8,279 nucleotides of DNA from the NCBI GenBank assembly GCA_016763895.1, contig JAESSV010000016.1, positions 1 to 8,279 of the forward strand, written 5' to 3'. Positions 1 through 5,163 of the stretch are shown in pieces. A program made the translations under genes and the position numbers. Source of the stretch: Magnetovibrio sp. (GTDB taxonomy: Bacteria > Pseudomonadota > Alphaproteobacteria > Rhodospirillales > Magnetovibrionaceae). Numbering within the stretch: the stretch's first letter is position 1; each line of letters opens with the position of its first letter. Below the pieces are notes generated by a model. The model saw only the letters and a program-made list of their open reading frames with translations. It had not been told where the DNA came from and did not search any database.

Positions 1-1
1 A

Positions 2-100
2 AAAAGCCCAAAGACACCAAAAGGGACGGTTAAAAGCGGGTTGCCCGTGAAAACAAAACCGGCCGGAACGTCGCCTGTTCCCGTGGTGGTCAAACACTAA
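2..100 (+). CDS. possible C-terminal tail of a gene entering from the left edge
   Basis: Only one forward frame is open from the left edge, and it ends at TAA 98-100; the other two forward frames stop at 31-33 and 48-50. The 32 visible codons encode a low-complexity tail rich in Lys, Pro, Thr, Ser and Val that ends in PVPVVVKH. Such tails occur at the ends of basic cytoplasmic proteins and in linkers, so no family can be named. Support is weak: the stretch is short, and two minus-strand frames are also open here. The stop codon lies inside the stem-loop at 88-119, which would fit the end of a gene. Whether this is coding depends on sequence to the left of the window. Confidence 0.35.
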   Translation, partial: KSPKTPKGTVKSGLPVKTKPAGTSPVPVVVKH

Positions 101-119
101 TTTTGCTTGGTGTTTGGCC
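88..119 (+). terminator. 13-bp stem-loop at the end of the left-edge frame
   Basis: Bases 88-100 pair with 107-119 around the loop TTTTGC (101-106). This gives 13 pairs, two of them G-T wobbles (T90-G117 and T98-G109). The core is CAAACAC (91-97) with GTGTTTG (110-116). The stem contains the TAA of the left-edge frame, as expected of a 3'-end structure. No T-tract follows on either strand, so it is not a classical intrinsic terminator; it may be a 3'-end stabiliser or a Rho-associated element. Confidence 0.35.
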
Positions 120-120
120 C

Positions 121-204
121 GGCAAAGCCTGACTTTTGCCTCTGGTTAGGCAAAGCCTGACTTTTATGTGTGGCTAGGCAAAGCCTGCCTTTGGGTTAAA
201 ACTG
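121..204. repeat. three 28-bp direct repeats with a GGCAAAGCC core
   Basis: The core GGCAAAGCCTGACTTTT occurs at 121-137 and exactly again at 149-165. A diverged copy (GGCAAAGCCTGCCTTT) lies at 177-192. The period is exactly 28 bp. The remaining 11 bp of each unit vary, although the first two units both end in GG(T/C)TA. Copies two and three sit in the dyad AGGC-AAA-GCCT. Copy one can also fold GGCAAAG against CTTTTGCC. The array lies roughly 125-195 bp upstream of the sigma-54-like promoter at 317-333. That is a usual distance for enhancer-binding-protein sites, but this role is inference. Confidence 0.8.
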
Positions 205-208
205 CCTA

Positions 209-254
209 TTAATGTTTGAATTTTTCTGAAATTAGACGAAAAACAAAACATTAA
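209..254. repeat. AT-rich two-part inverted repeat
   Basis: TTAATGTTT (209-217) is the exact reverse complement of AAACATTAA (246-254). Nested inside, TTTTTC (221-226) is the exact reverse complement of GAAAAA (238-243). The two arms are separated by a small internal loop (GAA against CA), and the apical loop is 11 nt (227-237). Fifteen pairs in 46 bp make this much more than a chance dyad, even in AT-rich DNA. It may be a regulator-binding or DNA-bending site between the 28-bp repeats and the promoter, or part of a non-coding transcript. I do not recognise a named motif. Confidence 0.6.
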
Positions 255-267
255 GATGACGTCGTAA

Positions 268-284
268 CCATATGATTTATATGG
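268..284. promoter_or_regulatory. CCATAT-N5-ATATGG dyad, possible operator
   Basis: This is a perfect 6-bp inverted repeat with a 5-bp spacer (GATTT), 33 bp upstream of the -24 element at 317-333. Its size and position fit a dimeric regulator site. It is AT-rich and short enough to arise by chance, so the call is tentative. Confidence 0.25.
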
Positions 285-316
285 AAAATTTATGTTTCTT
301 GATGTAACTTCTGAAG

Positions 317-333
317 TTGGCATGCCTTATGCA
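317..333 (+). promoter_or_regulatory. candidate sigma-54 (-24/-12) promoter for the 57-aa ORF
   Basis: TTGGCATGCCTTATGCA matches the RpoN consensus YTGGCACG-N4-TTGCW at all but two fixed positions (C to T at 323, T to A at 329). The invariant GG (319-320) and GC (331-332) have the obligatory 10-nt spacing. Transcription would start near 344, giving a leader of about 50 nt before the ATG at 394. The structured DNA upstream (121-284) is where an enhancer-binding protein would be expected. I saw no better sigma-70-type promoter in front of this ORF. Confidence 0.45.
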
Positions 334-393
334 CAGTTAACATGCATATGAAATTCCCGGTTGTTTTGGGATCGCAATTTTAGGAGAAAACAG

Positions 394-567
394 ATGACTG
401 TAGACGTATCCTTGGGTCGTAAATTTAATGCCAATCATCAGTTGGCGATCATTTTAACACGTCATTTGGGCGTGCTTGGCGCTCGTAAAACGGCCAACAA
501 AAATGGCTGGAAAGGTGTTTTGGCGGCTTTGGAAGAACAAGACACCATCATCACTTTACCTGTTTAA
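394..567 (+). CDS. 57-aa small protein of unknown function
   Basis: I do not recognise the family. The start is the ATG at 394, because AGGAG (382-386) sits 7 nt upstream; the in-frame TTG at 361 has no ribosome binding site. The product is soluble, with no signal peptide, membrane segment or cysteine. It is mildly basic in the first 40 residues (GRKFNANHQ, TRH, ARKTANKNGWKG) and acidic near the end (ALEEQD). It reads like one or two short helices and could be a small nucleic-acid-binding or adaptor protein, but this is a guess. The gene stands alone behind a candidate sigma-54 promoter and a repeat-rich leader. Its stop codon lies inside the first unit of the 20-bp repeat array, so the array begins exactly where the protein ends. 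The strong ribosome binding site and sensible amino-acid composition support a real gene. Confidence 0.6.
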   Translation: MTVDVSLGRKFNANHQLAIILTRHLGVLGARKTANKNGWKGVLAALEEQDTIITLPV

Positions 568-660
568 CAACGGTTGGACCAGTTTAACAACGGTTGGACC
601 AGTTTAACAACGGTTGGACCTGTTTAACCGCTGTTGGCCCCGTTTAACCGCGGTTAGCGG
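561..660. repeat. five 20-bp tandem repeats between two convergent genes
   Basis: The units start at 561, 581, 601, 621 and 641. The first three differ only in the first base (TGTTTAACAACGGTTGGACC, with A in units two and three). Units four and five are diverged (AACCGCTGTTGGCCC and AACCGCGGTTAGCGG in their right-hand parts). Every unit keeps GTTTAAC. Because TTAA reads as a stop on both strands and 20 is not a multiple of 3, successive units put stops in all six frames. The forward 57-aa ORF ends in unit one and the reverse secreted-protein gene ends in unit five. There are no spacers, so it is not a CRISPR array. The near-identical left units suggest recent duplication. Role unknown. Confidence 0.9.
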
Positions 661-968
661 ACGCTGGGGCAGGGTGCTTCTCGGGAAATGCGGGTTTGAC
701 CGGGTCCTCGAAACGGTAACAGCAACTGGGTTCCCGGTTGCAGGTTGAATTCCCGTTGGGTTGGCGTGCCCACAACGCCGCCCGGGCGCTTGCGCTGGAC
801 CTTGGCGATCATACAGACCTTGCATGTGTTTATAATGGTTTCGCGGCGCACTTGGGGATTGCGCACCAAACGAATGCATTTGTTAATGGCGATCGCATTC
901 GCAGAATTTGCAAAAACAATTGTGCTTAAGGTAAAGGCTGTGACAGCCCATTTCATGTGATTCTTCAT
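654..968 (-). CDS. small secreted (periplasmic) protein, 104 aa
   Basis: Residues 1-25 form a Sec signal peptide: a short basic start (MKNHMK), a hydrophobic core and the cleavage-type end ANSANA before IAIN. The mature part of about 79 residues is basic and has four cysteines (31, 49, 52, 100), including C-K-V-C, so disulfides or a metal site are possible. The pattern NTCKVC, then TQREF, a turn and LPFRGPGQTRI looks like a small beta-rich domain. I have seen similar small exported proteins in alphaproteobacteria but cannot name a family. The start is taken at 968, 9 bp after the acyltransferase stop, with no clear Shine-Dalgarno sequence, so translation is probably coupled. A second ATG five codons in (956) would also leave a workable signal peptide. 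The stop lies in the last unit of the 20-bp repeat array. Confidence 0.72.
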   Translation of the reverse strand: MKNHMKWAVTAFTLSTIVFANSANAIAINKCIRLVRNPQVRRETIINTCKVCMIAKVQRKRPGGVVGTPTQREFNLQPGTQLLLPFRGPGQTRISREAPCPSVR

Positions 969-977
969 GTCTGTAGT

Positions 978-2147
978 TTACGCAATATCTGGCGTTTGTC
1001 GATACGGACTTTCTGTCATTAATATTTTATGTTCTTGAACAATGGCCTGGCGTTCGTGTTGTAAGAATGAAGACACGGCTTGGCGGAAATTTTCATCCGT
1101 GATGAAGTGTGCCGAATGGGTGAGGGTGGGAAGGTAGCCGCGCGCAATTTTATGTTCCCCTTGAGCCCCGGCCTCAACGCGTTGTAGCCCAAGCTCAATG
1201 GCCGCTTCAATGGCTTGGTGATAACAGAGCTCAAAATGCAAAAAGCGTACGTCTTCTGAAGATCCCCAATACCGTCCATACAAGGCTTCTTTGCCAATGA
1301 AATTTAAGGCGCCCGCGATTATGTGATCCCCGCGCAAGGCCATCACCAGCAAAATTTGGTCCGCCATACGTTCGCCGATCAATTGGAAAAATTCCCGGTT
1401 TAAGTAAGGTTGACCCCGTTTTCGGGCCCCCGTATCACAATAAAAGCCGTACATGGCGTCCCAGTGGCAAGGTTGTATGTCTGCGCCTTGAAGTTTTTGA
1501 ATGGTTATCGTTCCACCGTCTAAGGCTTCGCGGCGTTCTTTTTTCAAGGCCTTGCGCTTGCGCGATGTCAAGGCGGCTAAGAAGTCGTCATAACAACCAT
1601 AGTTGTTGTTACGCCAGTGGTATTGAAGGCCCAAACGGTGCAAAAATCCGGCTTTGAGCAGTGTGTCTTTTTCCGGCTCGTTTAAAAAATTGAGATGCAC
1701 AGAACTTAAATGCGCTTGTGTCGCAAGGCTGGATATCGATTGGATCAATTGAGCCTGAAGAGCTTTCGGCGCGCTTGGATGCAGCAACAGTTTCGGTGTT
1801 GTCACGGGCGTAAAGGGAATGGCCGAGATCAACTTGGGATAATATTGCCCCCCCGCGCGTTCATATGCTTCGGCCCAACCCCAGTCAAAAATATATTCGC
1901 CTTGGGAATGGGACTTTAAATACAATGGCATACAGGCCATAACCAAGCCAGATTTATGGCGAATTACAACATGGCGAGGAGCCCAGCCCGTTTGAGCGCT
2001 AACCGAGCCTGAATCTTCTAAACAGCTTAAAAAGTCGTAACCCACAAACGGGTTGTCCACGCCCGCGCACGCCATCCAAGCTGAACGGTCAATGTCTGCT
2101 ATGCGTTCAATGATCTCAATTGAAAGGTCTTCTTGTTCATTTGGCAT
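978..2147 (-). CDS. FemAB-like GNAT-fold acyltransferase (DUF482/COG3146)
   Basis: This protein of 389 residues belongs to the DUF482 family (PF04339, FemAB-like), a double-GNAT fold related to the enzymes that add amino acids to peptidoglycan precursors. Substrate and donor are not established for this family. Visible family blocks are ACAGVDNPFVGYDFL near 26-40, GWAEAYERAGGQYYPKL at 90-106 followed by PFTPV, SRKRKALKKERRE at 195-207, YGRYWG at 290-295, and HFELCYHQAIEAAIELGL then EAGAQGEHKIARGYLP at 304-340. Length is normal and there is no signal peptide or membrane segment, so it is cytoplasmic. The ATG start has AGGA only a few bases upstream, which is unusually close, but the N-terminal homology supports it. 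It is the first gene of a likely two-gene operon with the secreted protein, and is divergent from the membrane protein at 2246 across a 98-bp promoter region. Confidence 0.9.
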   Translation of the reverse strand: MPNEQEDLSIEIIERIADIDRSAWMACAGVDNPFVGYDFLSCLEDSGSVSAQTGWAPRHVVIRHKSGLVMACMPLYLKSHSQGEYIFDWGWAEAYERAGGQYYPKLISAIPFTPVTTPKLLLHPSAPKALQAQLIQSISSLATQAHLSSVHLNFLNEPEKDTLLKAGFLHRLGLQYHWRNNNYGCYDDFLAALTSRKRKALKKERREALDGGTITIQKLQGADIQPCHWDAMYGFYCDTGARKRGQPYLNREFFQLIGERMADQILLVMALRGDHIIAGALNFIGKEALYGRYWGSSEDVRFLHFELCYHQAIEAAIELGLQRVEAGAQGEHKIARGYLPTLTHSAHFITDENFRQAVSSFLQHERQAIVQEHKILMTESPYRQTPDIA

Positions 2148-2245
2148 GTTCCTAAAATGATCTGTTTTTAAGCATGTGACAATCGCAATTATTACGAGTA
2201 GTCTTGTGGAGAATTTCTTTTTAGAACTTTGATTGGGATGAAGTT

Positions 2246-3130
2246 ATGATTCCAGAGCTTCCAAGTGCGTTTGCGATATTAGAAACATTTGCGGCACTCG
2301 CCTTTGTTTTTTTTATGATGAGTTTGATTTGCAGCTCGGTCAATGAGGCGATTTGTTCGTTGATCAATCTGCGGGGCCGAAAACTCAGGCAAGGCATTTC
2401 GAAAATTCTCAATGATGAGAATGTCGATGAATTATTTTACCACCACCCGCTTGTGGCAAGCATGACAAAAAAATCTGGAGGGCAGGGGCTTCCCTCAAAA
2501 ATCCCGGCCAAAACCTTTGCCATCATCATGATGAACTTGATCGATATTCAAGGTTATCCAAAAAAGGTTTCCTCATCCAACGTGAACTCAAGAACCCTAA
2601 GCGATGATGTCGTTGGGGGGTTACAAGCCTTGTTGGAAGATGCAAATGGCAACCTTAATAAGTTTAGAGAAAACATCGAACATTGGTACGACGCATCCAT
2701 GTTAGAGGTTGCGACGTGGTATAAAAGCCATGTTCAGTGCATCATGATGGTGATTGGATTTTTCTTGGCCATTGCCATGAATGTGAATGCAATTGCCGTG
2801 ACCCAGGCGCTTTTAAAAAACCCCGAGACTCGGGCACAAATAATTGATTTGGGCCAAAAGGTTGAAAAATCTCAACAGGCTGGAACGGAAACAACAGATG
2901 CTGTCGCTCAATTTAAGGATCAAGTTTCGGTCTTAAAAGGTTTGCAAATGCCCATTGGCTGGGAAGGCGATACATTTGACAAACTCATGAGCCGGGACGG
3001 TTGGGTTATGGTTTTAGGTTGGTTTTTGAGCGGTATCGCGATTTCTTTTGGGGCGCCATTTTGGTTTGACCTGTTTAACAAATTGGTCGCTATTCGCACG
3101 GGTGTGAAAAGTTCCCAAAAGGATACGTAA
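2246..3130 (+). CDS. conserved inner-membrane protein of unknown function
   Basis: This 294-aa protein has three predicted membrane segments, at about residues 9-31, 162-184 and 251-275. The loop 32-160 carries the motifs SSVNEAICSLINLRGRKLRQGI, HHPLV (66-70), PSKIP (83-87) and IEHWYDASMLEVATWYK (144-160). The last segment runs into GAPFWFDLFNKL (269-280). I recognise this arrangement from a widespread uncharacterised bacterial family: an N-terminal helix with S..NE, HPL, PS.IP, W[FY]D..M..V..WYK, then a final GAPFWFD.LNK. The family has no function I can state. Charged, helix-prone stretches at 190-232 may form a coiled coil. The ribosome binding site is weak (GGGA). It is divergent from the acyltransferase gene, and its stop is only 4 bp from the convergent ridA-like stop, so the two transcripts probably overlap at their 3' ends. 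Confidence 0.8.
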   Translation: MIPELPSAFAILETFAALAFVFFMMSLICSSVNEAICSLINLRGRKLRQGISKILNDENVDELFYHHPLVASMTKKSGGQGLPSKIPAKTFAIIMMNLIDIQGYPKKVSSSNVNSRTLSDDVVGGLQALLEDANGNLNKFRENIEHWYDASMLEVATWYKSHVQCIMMVIGFFLAIAMNVNAIAVTQALLKNPETRAQIIDLGQKVEKSQQAGTETTDAVAQFKDQVSVLKGLQMPIGWEGDTFDKLMSRDGWVMVLGWFLSGIAISFGAPFWFDLFNKLVAIRTGVKSSQKDT

Positions 3131-3134
3131 CCGG

Positions 3135-3599
3135 CTATTCGATTTCGAACAGACCCTCAACTTCGACGGCGACACCCAAGGGCAAGCTCAAAACACCAAC
3201 CGCAGCGCGGGTGTGGCGGCCCTTGTCACCAAAGACTTCGGCCATGAGGTCCGAGGCCCCGTTGATGACTTTGGGATGGTCGGTAAAGGTCGGGGTACAG
3301 CTGACAAATCCGCCCAAGCGCACCACCCGTTTGACACGGTCTAAATCACCACCACATGCAGATTTAAGCTGGGCAATCAGGTTCAAGCCACACAATTTCG
3401 CAGCTTCGTAACCTTCTTCGATGCTAAATTCCTCGCCCACACGGCCCAAATACTTTAACTCGCCATCCAACAGGGTGATTTGCCCCGATATAACCACTAA
3501 ATTGCCCGTCTGTGCGTACGGTACATAATTGGCGGCTGGGGCTGCGGCTTTGGGCAGGCTCAGACCAAGTTCAAAAAGGCGGTCATCAATAGCGGACAT
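3135..3599 (-). CDS. RidA-family (YjgF/YER057c/UK114) protein
   Basis: This 154-aa protein belongs to the longer RidA subgroup of about 150 residues. RidA itself hydrolyses reactive enamine/imine intermediates such as 2-aminoacrylate to keto acids and ammonia; it is a cytoplasmic trimer with active sites between subunits. Seen here: Y-V-P-Y-A-QTGNLVVISGQI (residues 26-41), EEGYEAAKLCGLNLIAQLK (61-79), and GRHTRAAVGVLSLPLGVAVEVE (127-148). Arg131 sits where E. coli RidA has its substrate-carboxylate Arg105, so deaminase-type chemistry is possible. Many members of this subgroup are untested, so the substrate is unknown. The ATG at 3599 is preferred because GGAG lies 9 nt upstream; the in-frame TTG at 3605 would be too close to it. 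It is divergent from ppnP and convergent with the membrane protein gene. Confidence 0.92.
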   Translation of the reverse strand: MSAIDDRLFELGLSLPKAAAPAANYVPYAQTGNLVVISGQITLLDGELKYLGRVGEEFSIEEGYEAAKLCGLNLIAQLKSACGGDLDRVKRVVRLGGFVSCTPTFTDHPKVINGASDLMAEVFGDKGRHTRAAVGVLSLPLGVAVEVEGLFEIE

Positions 3600-3734
3600 G
3601 ATCAAAAACTCCGAAAAAGAACGGTTAAAATTTTGCGCACCATATAGGATAACAGCGATATGCCAACCCCCCTTGCACAGATTAACGCATAAGCGTAAAT
3701 CAGGGCTTATCTATTTTTAAGAGGATCACGAAGT

Positions 3735-4016
3735 ATGTTTGACGTAAATGAGTATTTCGACGGAGCTGTAAAGTCCATCGGGTTCCAAGGTAACACACTT
3801 CCCGCCACTGTGGGTGTTATGGCTCCGGGGACCTATGAATTTTCCACCAGCCAGCACGAAACCATGACCGTGGTCAGTGGCGCCTTGGCGGTGCGGCTTC
3901 CCGGTCAAACGGATTGGACCACGCATGAATCGGGCTCAAGTTTTGAAGTTCCGGCCAACGCTAGCTTTACCCTTAAAGTCAAACACGATACGGCGTATCT
4001 GTGCACTTATGCCTAA
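3735..4016 (+). CDS. ppnP: pyrimidine/purine nucleoside phosphorylase
   Basis: The 93-aa product aligns along its whole length with E. coli PpnP (YaiE, DUF1255, PF06865), a single cupin domain. PpnP catalyses phosphorolysis of many purine and pyrimidine nucleosides to the base and ribose-1-phosphate in the cytoplasm. Diagnostic blocks are [14 protein letters not shown] (residues 5-18), [15 protein letters not shown] (24-38), [16 protein letters not shown] (42-57), TDW then [14 protein letters not shown] (59-78), and the C-terminal YLC-YA. Length is normal for the family (about 94). AGAGGA lies 9 nt before the ATG. A weak sigma-70-like promoter (TTGCAC at 3673, 17 bp, TAAATC) may drive it from the region shared with ridA-like. 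A strong stem-loop follows at 4039-4071. Confidence 0.95.
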   Translation: MFDVNEYFDGAVKSIGFQGNTLPATVGVMAPGTYEFSTSQHETMTVVSGALAVRLPGQTDWTTHESGSSFEVPANASFTLKVKHDTAYLCTYA

Positions 4017-4038
4017 GAAAAATACCGGGTTTGTATCC

Positions 4039-4071
4039 CTTGCGACTCGTTGATTTTAGGCGAGTCGCAGG
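4039..4071. terminator. stem-loop after ppnP
   Basis: TGCGACTCG (4041-4049) pairs perfectly with CGAGTCGCA (4061-4069). Two more pairs below, one of them G-T, extend the stem to 11 bp; the loop is 11 nt. It begins 22 bp after the ppnP stop. No T-tract follows, so it is a terminator-like 3'-end hairpin rather than a textbook intrinsic terminator. Confidence 0.5.
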
Positions 4072-4150
4072 CATCTGATCGGACAAGAAAATTGACCGAT
4101 TCGCTGAAAAATGAAATACTGCAGACTGAATCCATTTTATGGAGGCAAGA

Positions 4151-4681
4151 ATGCCTCAAAAAGCTTTTCATTGGTTAGCCATATTTTCTGTTCTCAGCCT
4201 TGTTCTTGCGGGGTGTGCTGTGCCGACCTCGATGAAAGTCGCGTCCCTTGCGCTTGACGCATTTTCTTATGTCGGCACTCAAAAATCAGTCATGGATCAC
4301 GGCTTGTCGCTGATCAGCGGTCAAGATTGTGCCATGTTGCGCTTGGTCACCGAAGGCAGCGCATGTCGTCGATATGAGTCTACTCGCATAGACTTCAACG
4401 GCAATCTTACGCCCGATGAAACGCAAAGTTTTTGGTCCAGAATAACCGAATGCGATACCGTGAAAATAGAACATGAACTTCCCGCCAAAGATGAACTTTG
4501 GGCCTGTGCCCAGCGGTTGGTCGACAAATTTGGTGATTTTGGGGCTCTGGACTATGCCGACAAACGCATTGAACGTCTGGTCAACAGTTTGCGAACGGAT
4601 GACGCCGGAATTTGGACCGCCATACATCTTGCCGTGCGCCAAAACATCGACGCTTCTTACGGTCGCGTGGTCACGCGTTAA
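4151..4681 (+). CDS. predicted outer-membrane lipoprotein of unknown function
   Basis: The first 21 residues are a lipoprotein signal ending in the lipobox L-A-G-C, with Cys22 as the lipidation site. The next residue is Ala, not Asp, which favours sorting to the outer membrane. The start is the ATG at 4151 because GGAGG (4141-4145) lies just upstream; the in-frame ATG at 4139 overlaps that ribosome binding site. The block KSVMDHGLSLISGQDCAMLR (residues 45-64) followed by Cys72-Arg-Arg is a conserved signature of a common alphaproteobacterial lipoprotein family of unknown role. Four further cysteines (60, 72, 101, 119) probably form disulfides in the periplasm. The C-terminal half (104-176) looks helical. 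It stands alone and is convergent with the 68-aa basic protein gene; no partner gene suggests a function. Confidence 0.83.
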   Translation: MPQKAFHWLAIFSVLSLVLAGCAVPTSMKVASLALDAFSYVGTQKSVMDHGLSLISGQDCAMLRLVTEGSACRRYESTRIDFNGNLTPDETQSFWSRITECDTVKIEHELPAKDELWACAQRLVDKFGDFGALDYADKRIERLVNSLRTDDAGIWTAIHLAVRQNIDASYGRVVTR

Positions 4682-4757
4682 ACGTTAGTGTTGTTGCGCT
4701 GAAATTGGCAAACGGACAGTATAAGTTCTGAAAATTAAATCGTGTTGTAAAACATGC

Positions 4758-4790
4758 GCCCTGATGACGCCCTGATTTCGGCCTGATTAC
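4758..4790. repeat. three 11-bp tandem repeats (GCCCTGAT core)
   Basis: Units GCCCTGATGAC (4758-4768), GCCCTGATTTC (4769-4779) and GGCCTGATTAC (4780-4790) follow each other without gaps. The period equals about one helical turn. They lie between the convergent lipoprotein and 68-aa genes. A protein-binding role is possible, but so is slippage-derived sequence with no role. Confidence 0.6.
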
Positions 4791-4805
4791 GGCACAGGAT
4801 CAGTT

Positions 4806-4847
4806 CTGCGCGGCTGCATTGCGTTGGGCCTTAACCCGAACGCGCAG
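4806..4847 (-). terminator. stem-loop over the stop of the 68-aa gene
   Basis: CTGCGCG (4806-4812) pairs perfectly with CGCGCAG (4841-4847). Alternatively, GCGTTGGG (4821-4828) pairs with CCCGAACGC (4835-4843) with one bulged base around a 6-nt loop. The two stems overlap at the right arm, so they compete. The TAA of the minus-strand 68-aa gene (4831-4833) lies in the loop. There is no T-tract. It is a plausible shared 3'-end structure for the convergent genes. Confidence 0.35.
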
Positions 4848-5037
4848 AGCCCCGTTTTGCAGGACCATAAGAGGCTCCTTGATTTCGTCCCCCCATGCCC
4901 TTCTTGGCTTGAGCTCCCGGATTAAATTGACCTCCGGTATCATTGGTTTGGTCAGCATCGGTTTTATGTGCCGCACGTTTTTTTGCCAATTTCAAAGCAT
5001 TGGCTTTCGCACGTTTGCGGGCTCGTTCTTTAGACAT
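4831..5037 (-). CDS. small, highly basic 68-aa protein
   Basis: I do not recognise a named family. Residues 1-25 are an Arg/Lys/Ala-rich amphipathic helix (MSKERARKRAKANALKLAKK, then RAAHK). The tail of about 40 residues is Gly/Asn/Gln/Ser-rich (GGQFNPGAQAKKGMGGRNQG) and probably disordered. There is no signal peptide, cysteine or membrane segment. Such a charge pattern suggests binding to RNA, DNA or the ribosome, but this is inferred from composition only. AAAGG lies 9 nt before the ATG. A real gene is favoured over chance by the ribosome binding site, the clean MSKERA start and the position between a convergent neighbour and an upstream stem-loop. It lies downstream of the chemoreceptor gene on the same strand, but the hairpin at 5076-5111 probably separates the transcripts. 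Confidence 0.65.
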   Translation of the reverse strand: MSKERARKRAKANALKLAKKRAAHKTDADQTNDTGGQFNPGAQAKKGMGGRNQGASYGPAKRGSARSG

Positions 5038-5075
5038 ATGTGATGGCCTTTGTCGTTATCATGAATATTCAGAGC

Positions 5076-5111
5076 GTGGCGAGCGCGTCACGAAGACGTT
5101 GAGCTCGCCAC
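5076..5111 (-). terminator. stem-loop between the chemoreceptor and the 68-aa gene
   Basis: GTGGCGAGC (5076-5084) is the exact reverse complement of GCTCGCCAC (5103-5111). Inside, CGTC (5086-5089) pairs with GACG (5095-5098) around ACGAA. It begins about 50 bp after the chemoreceptor stop on the minus strand. In that orientation no T-tract follows; on the plus strand TTTT follows directly. It is most likely the 3' end of the chemoreceptor mRNA. Confidence 0.5.
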
Positions 5112-5163
5112 TTTTGCCCCATAATTTTTTGATGTTAGATGATCTTAGGGTGCATTTACAATT

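Noticed and set aside
121..204. Cyclic-di-GMP (GEMM) riboswitch suggested by GCAAAGCCT
   Set aside because: The match is limited to a short stretch repeated three times; the other conserved helices and loops of the riboswitch are absent.
361..393. TTG start for the 57-aa ORF
   Set aside because: No ribosome binding site precedes it, whereas AGGAG is well placed for the ATG at 394.
561..660. CRISPR array
   Set aside because: The 20-bp units are directly adjacent without spacers and there are no cas genes.
604..960. Minus-strand frame 604-879 and plus-strand frames 738-929 and 745-960
   Set aside because: They overlap the secreted-protein gene, whose signal peptide and sensible composition make it the real reading frame.
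3600..3605. TTG start for the RidA-like gene
   Set aside because: GGAG is only a few bases from the TTG but 9 nt from the ATG at 3599, which also fits the family N-terminus.
4139..4150. Upstream in-frame ATG for the lipoprotein
   Set aside because: It overlaps the GGAGG that serves the ATG at 4151 and would add four residues before a normal signal peptide.
4286..4642. 118-codon minus-strand open frame opposite the lipoprotein gene
   Set aside because: The plus-strand gene has a lipobox, a family signature and a ribosome binding site; the reverse frame has none of these.
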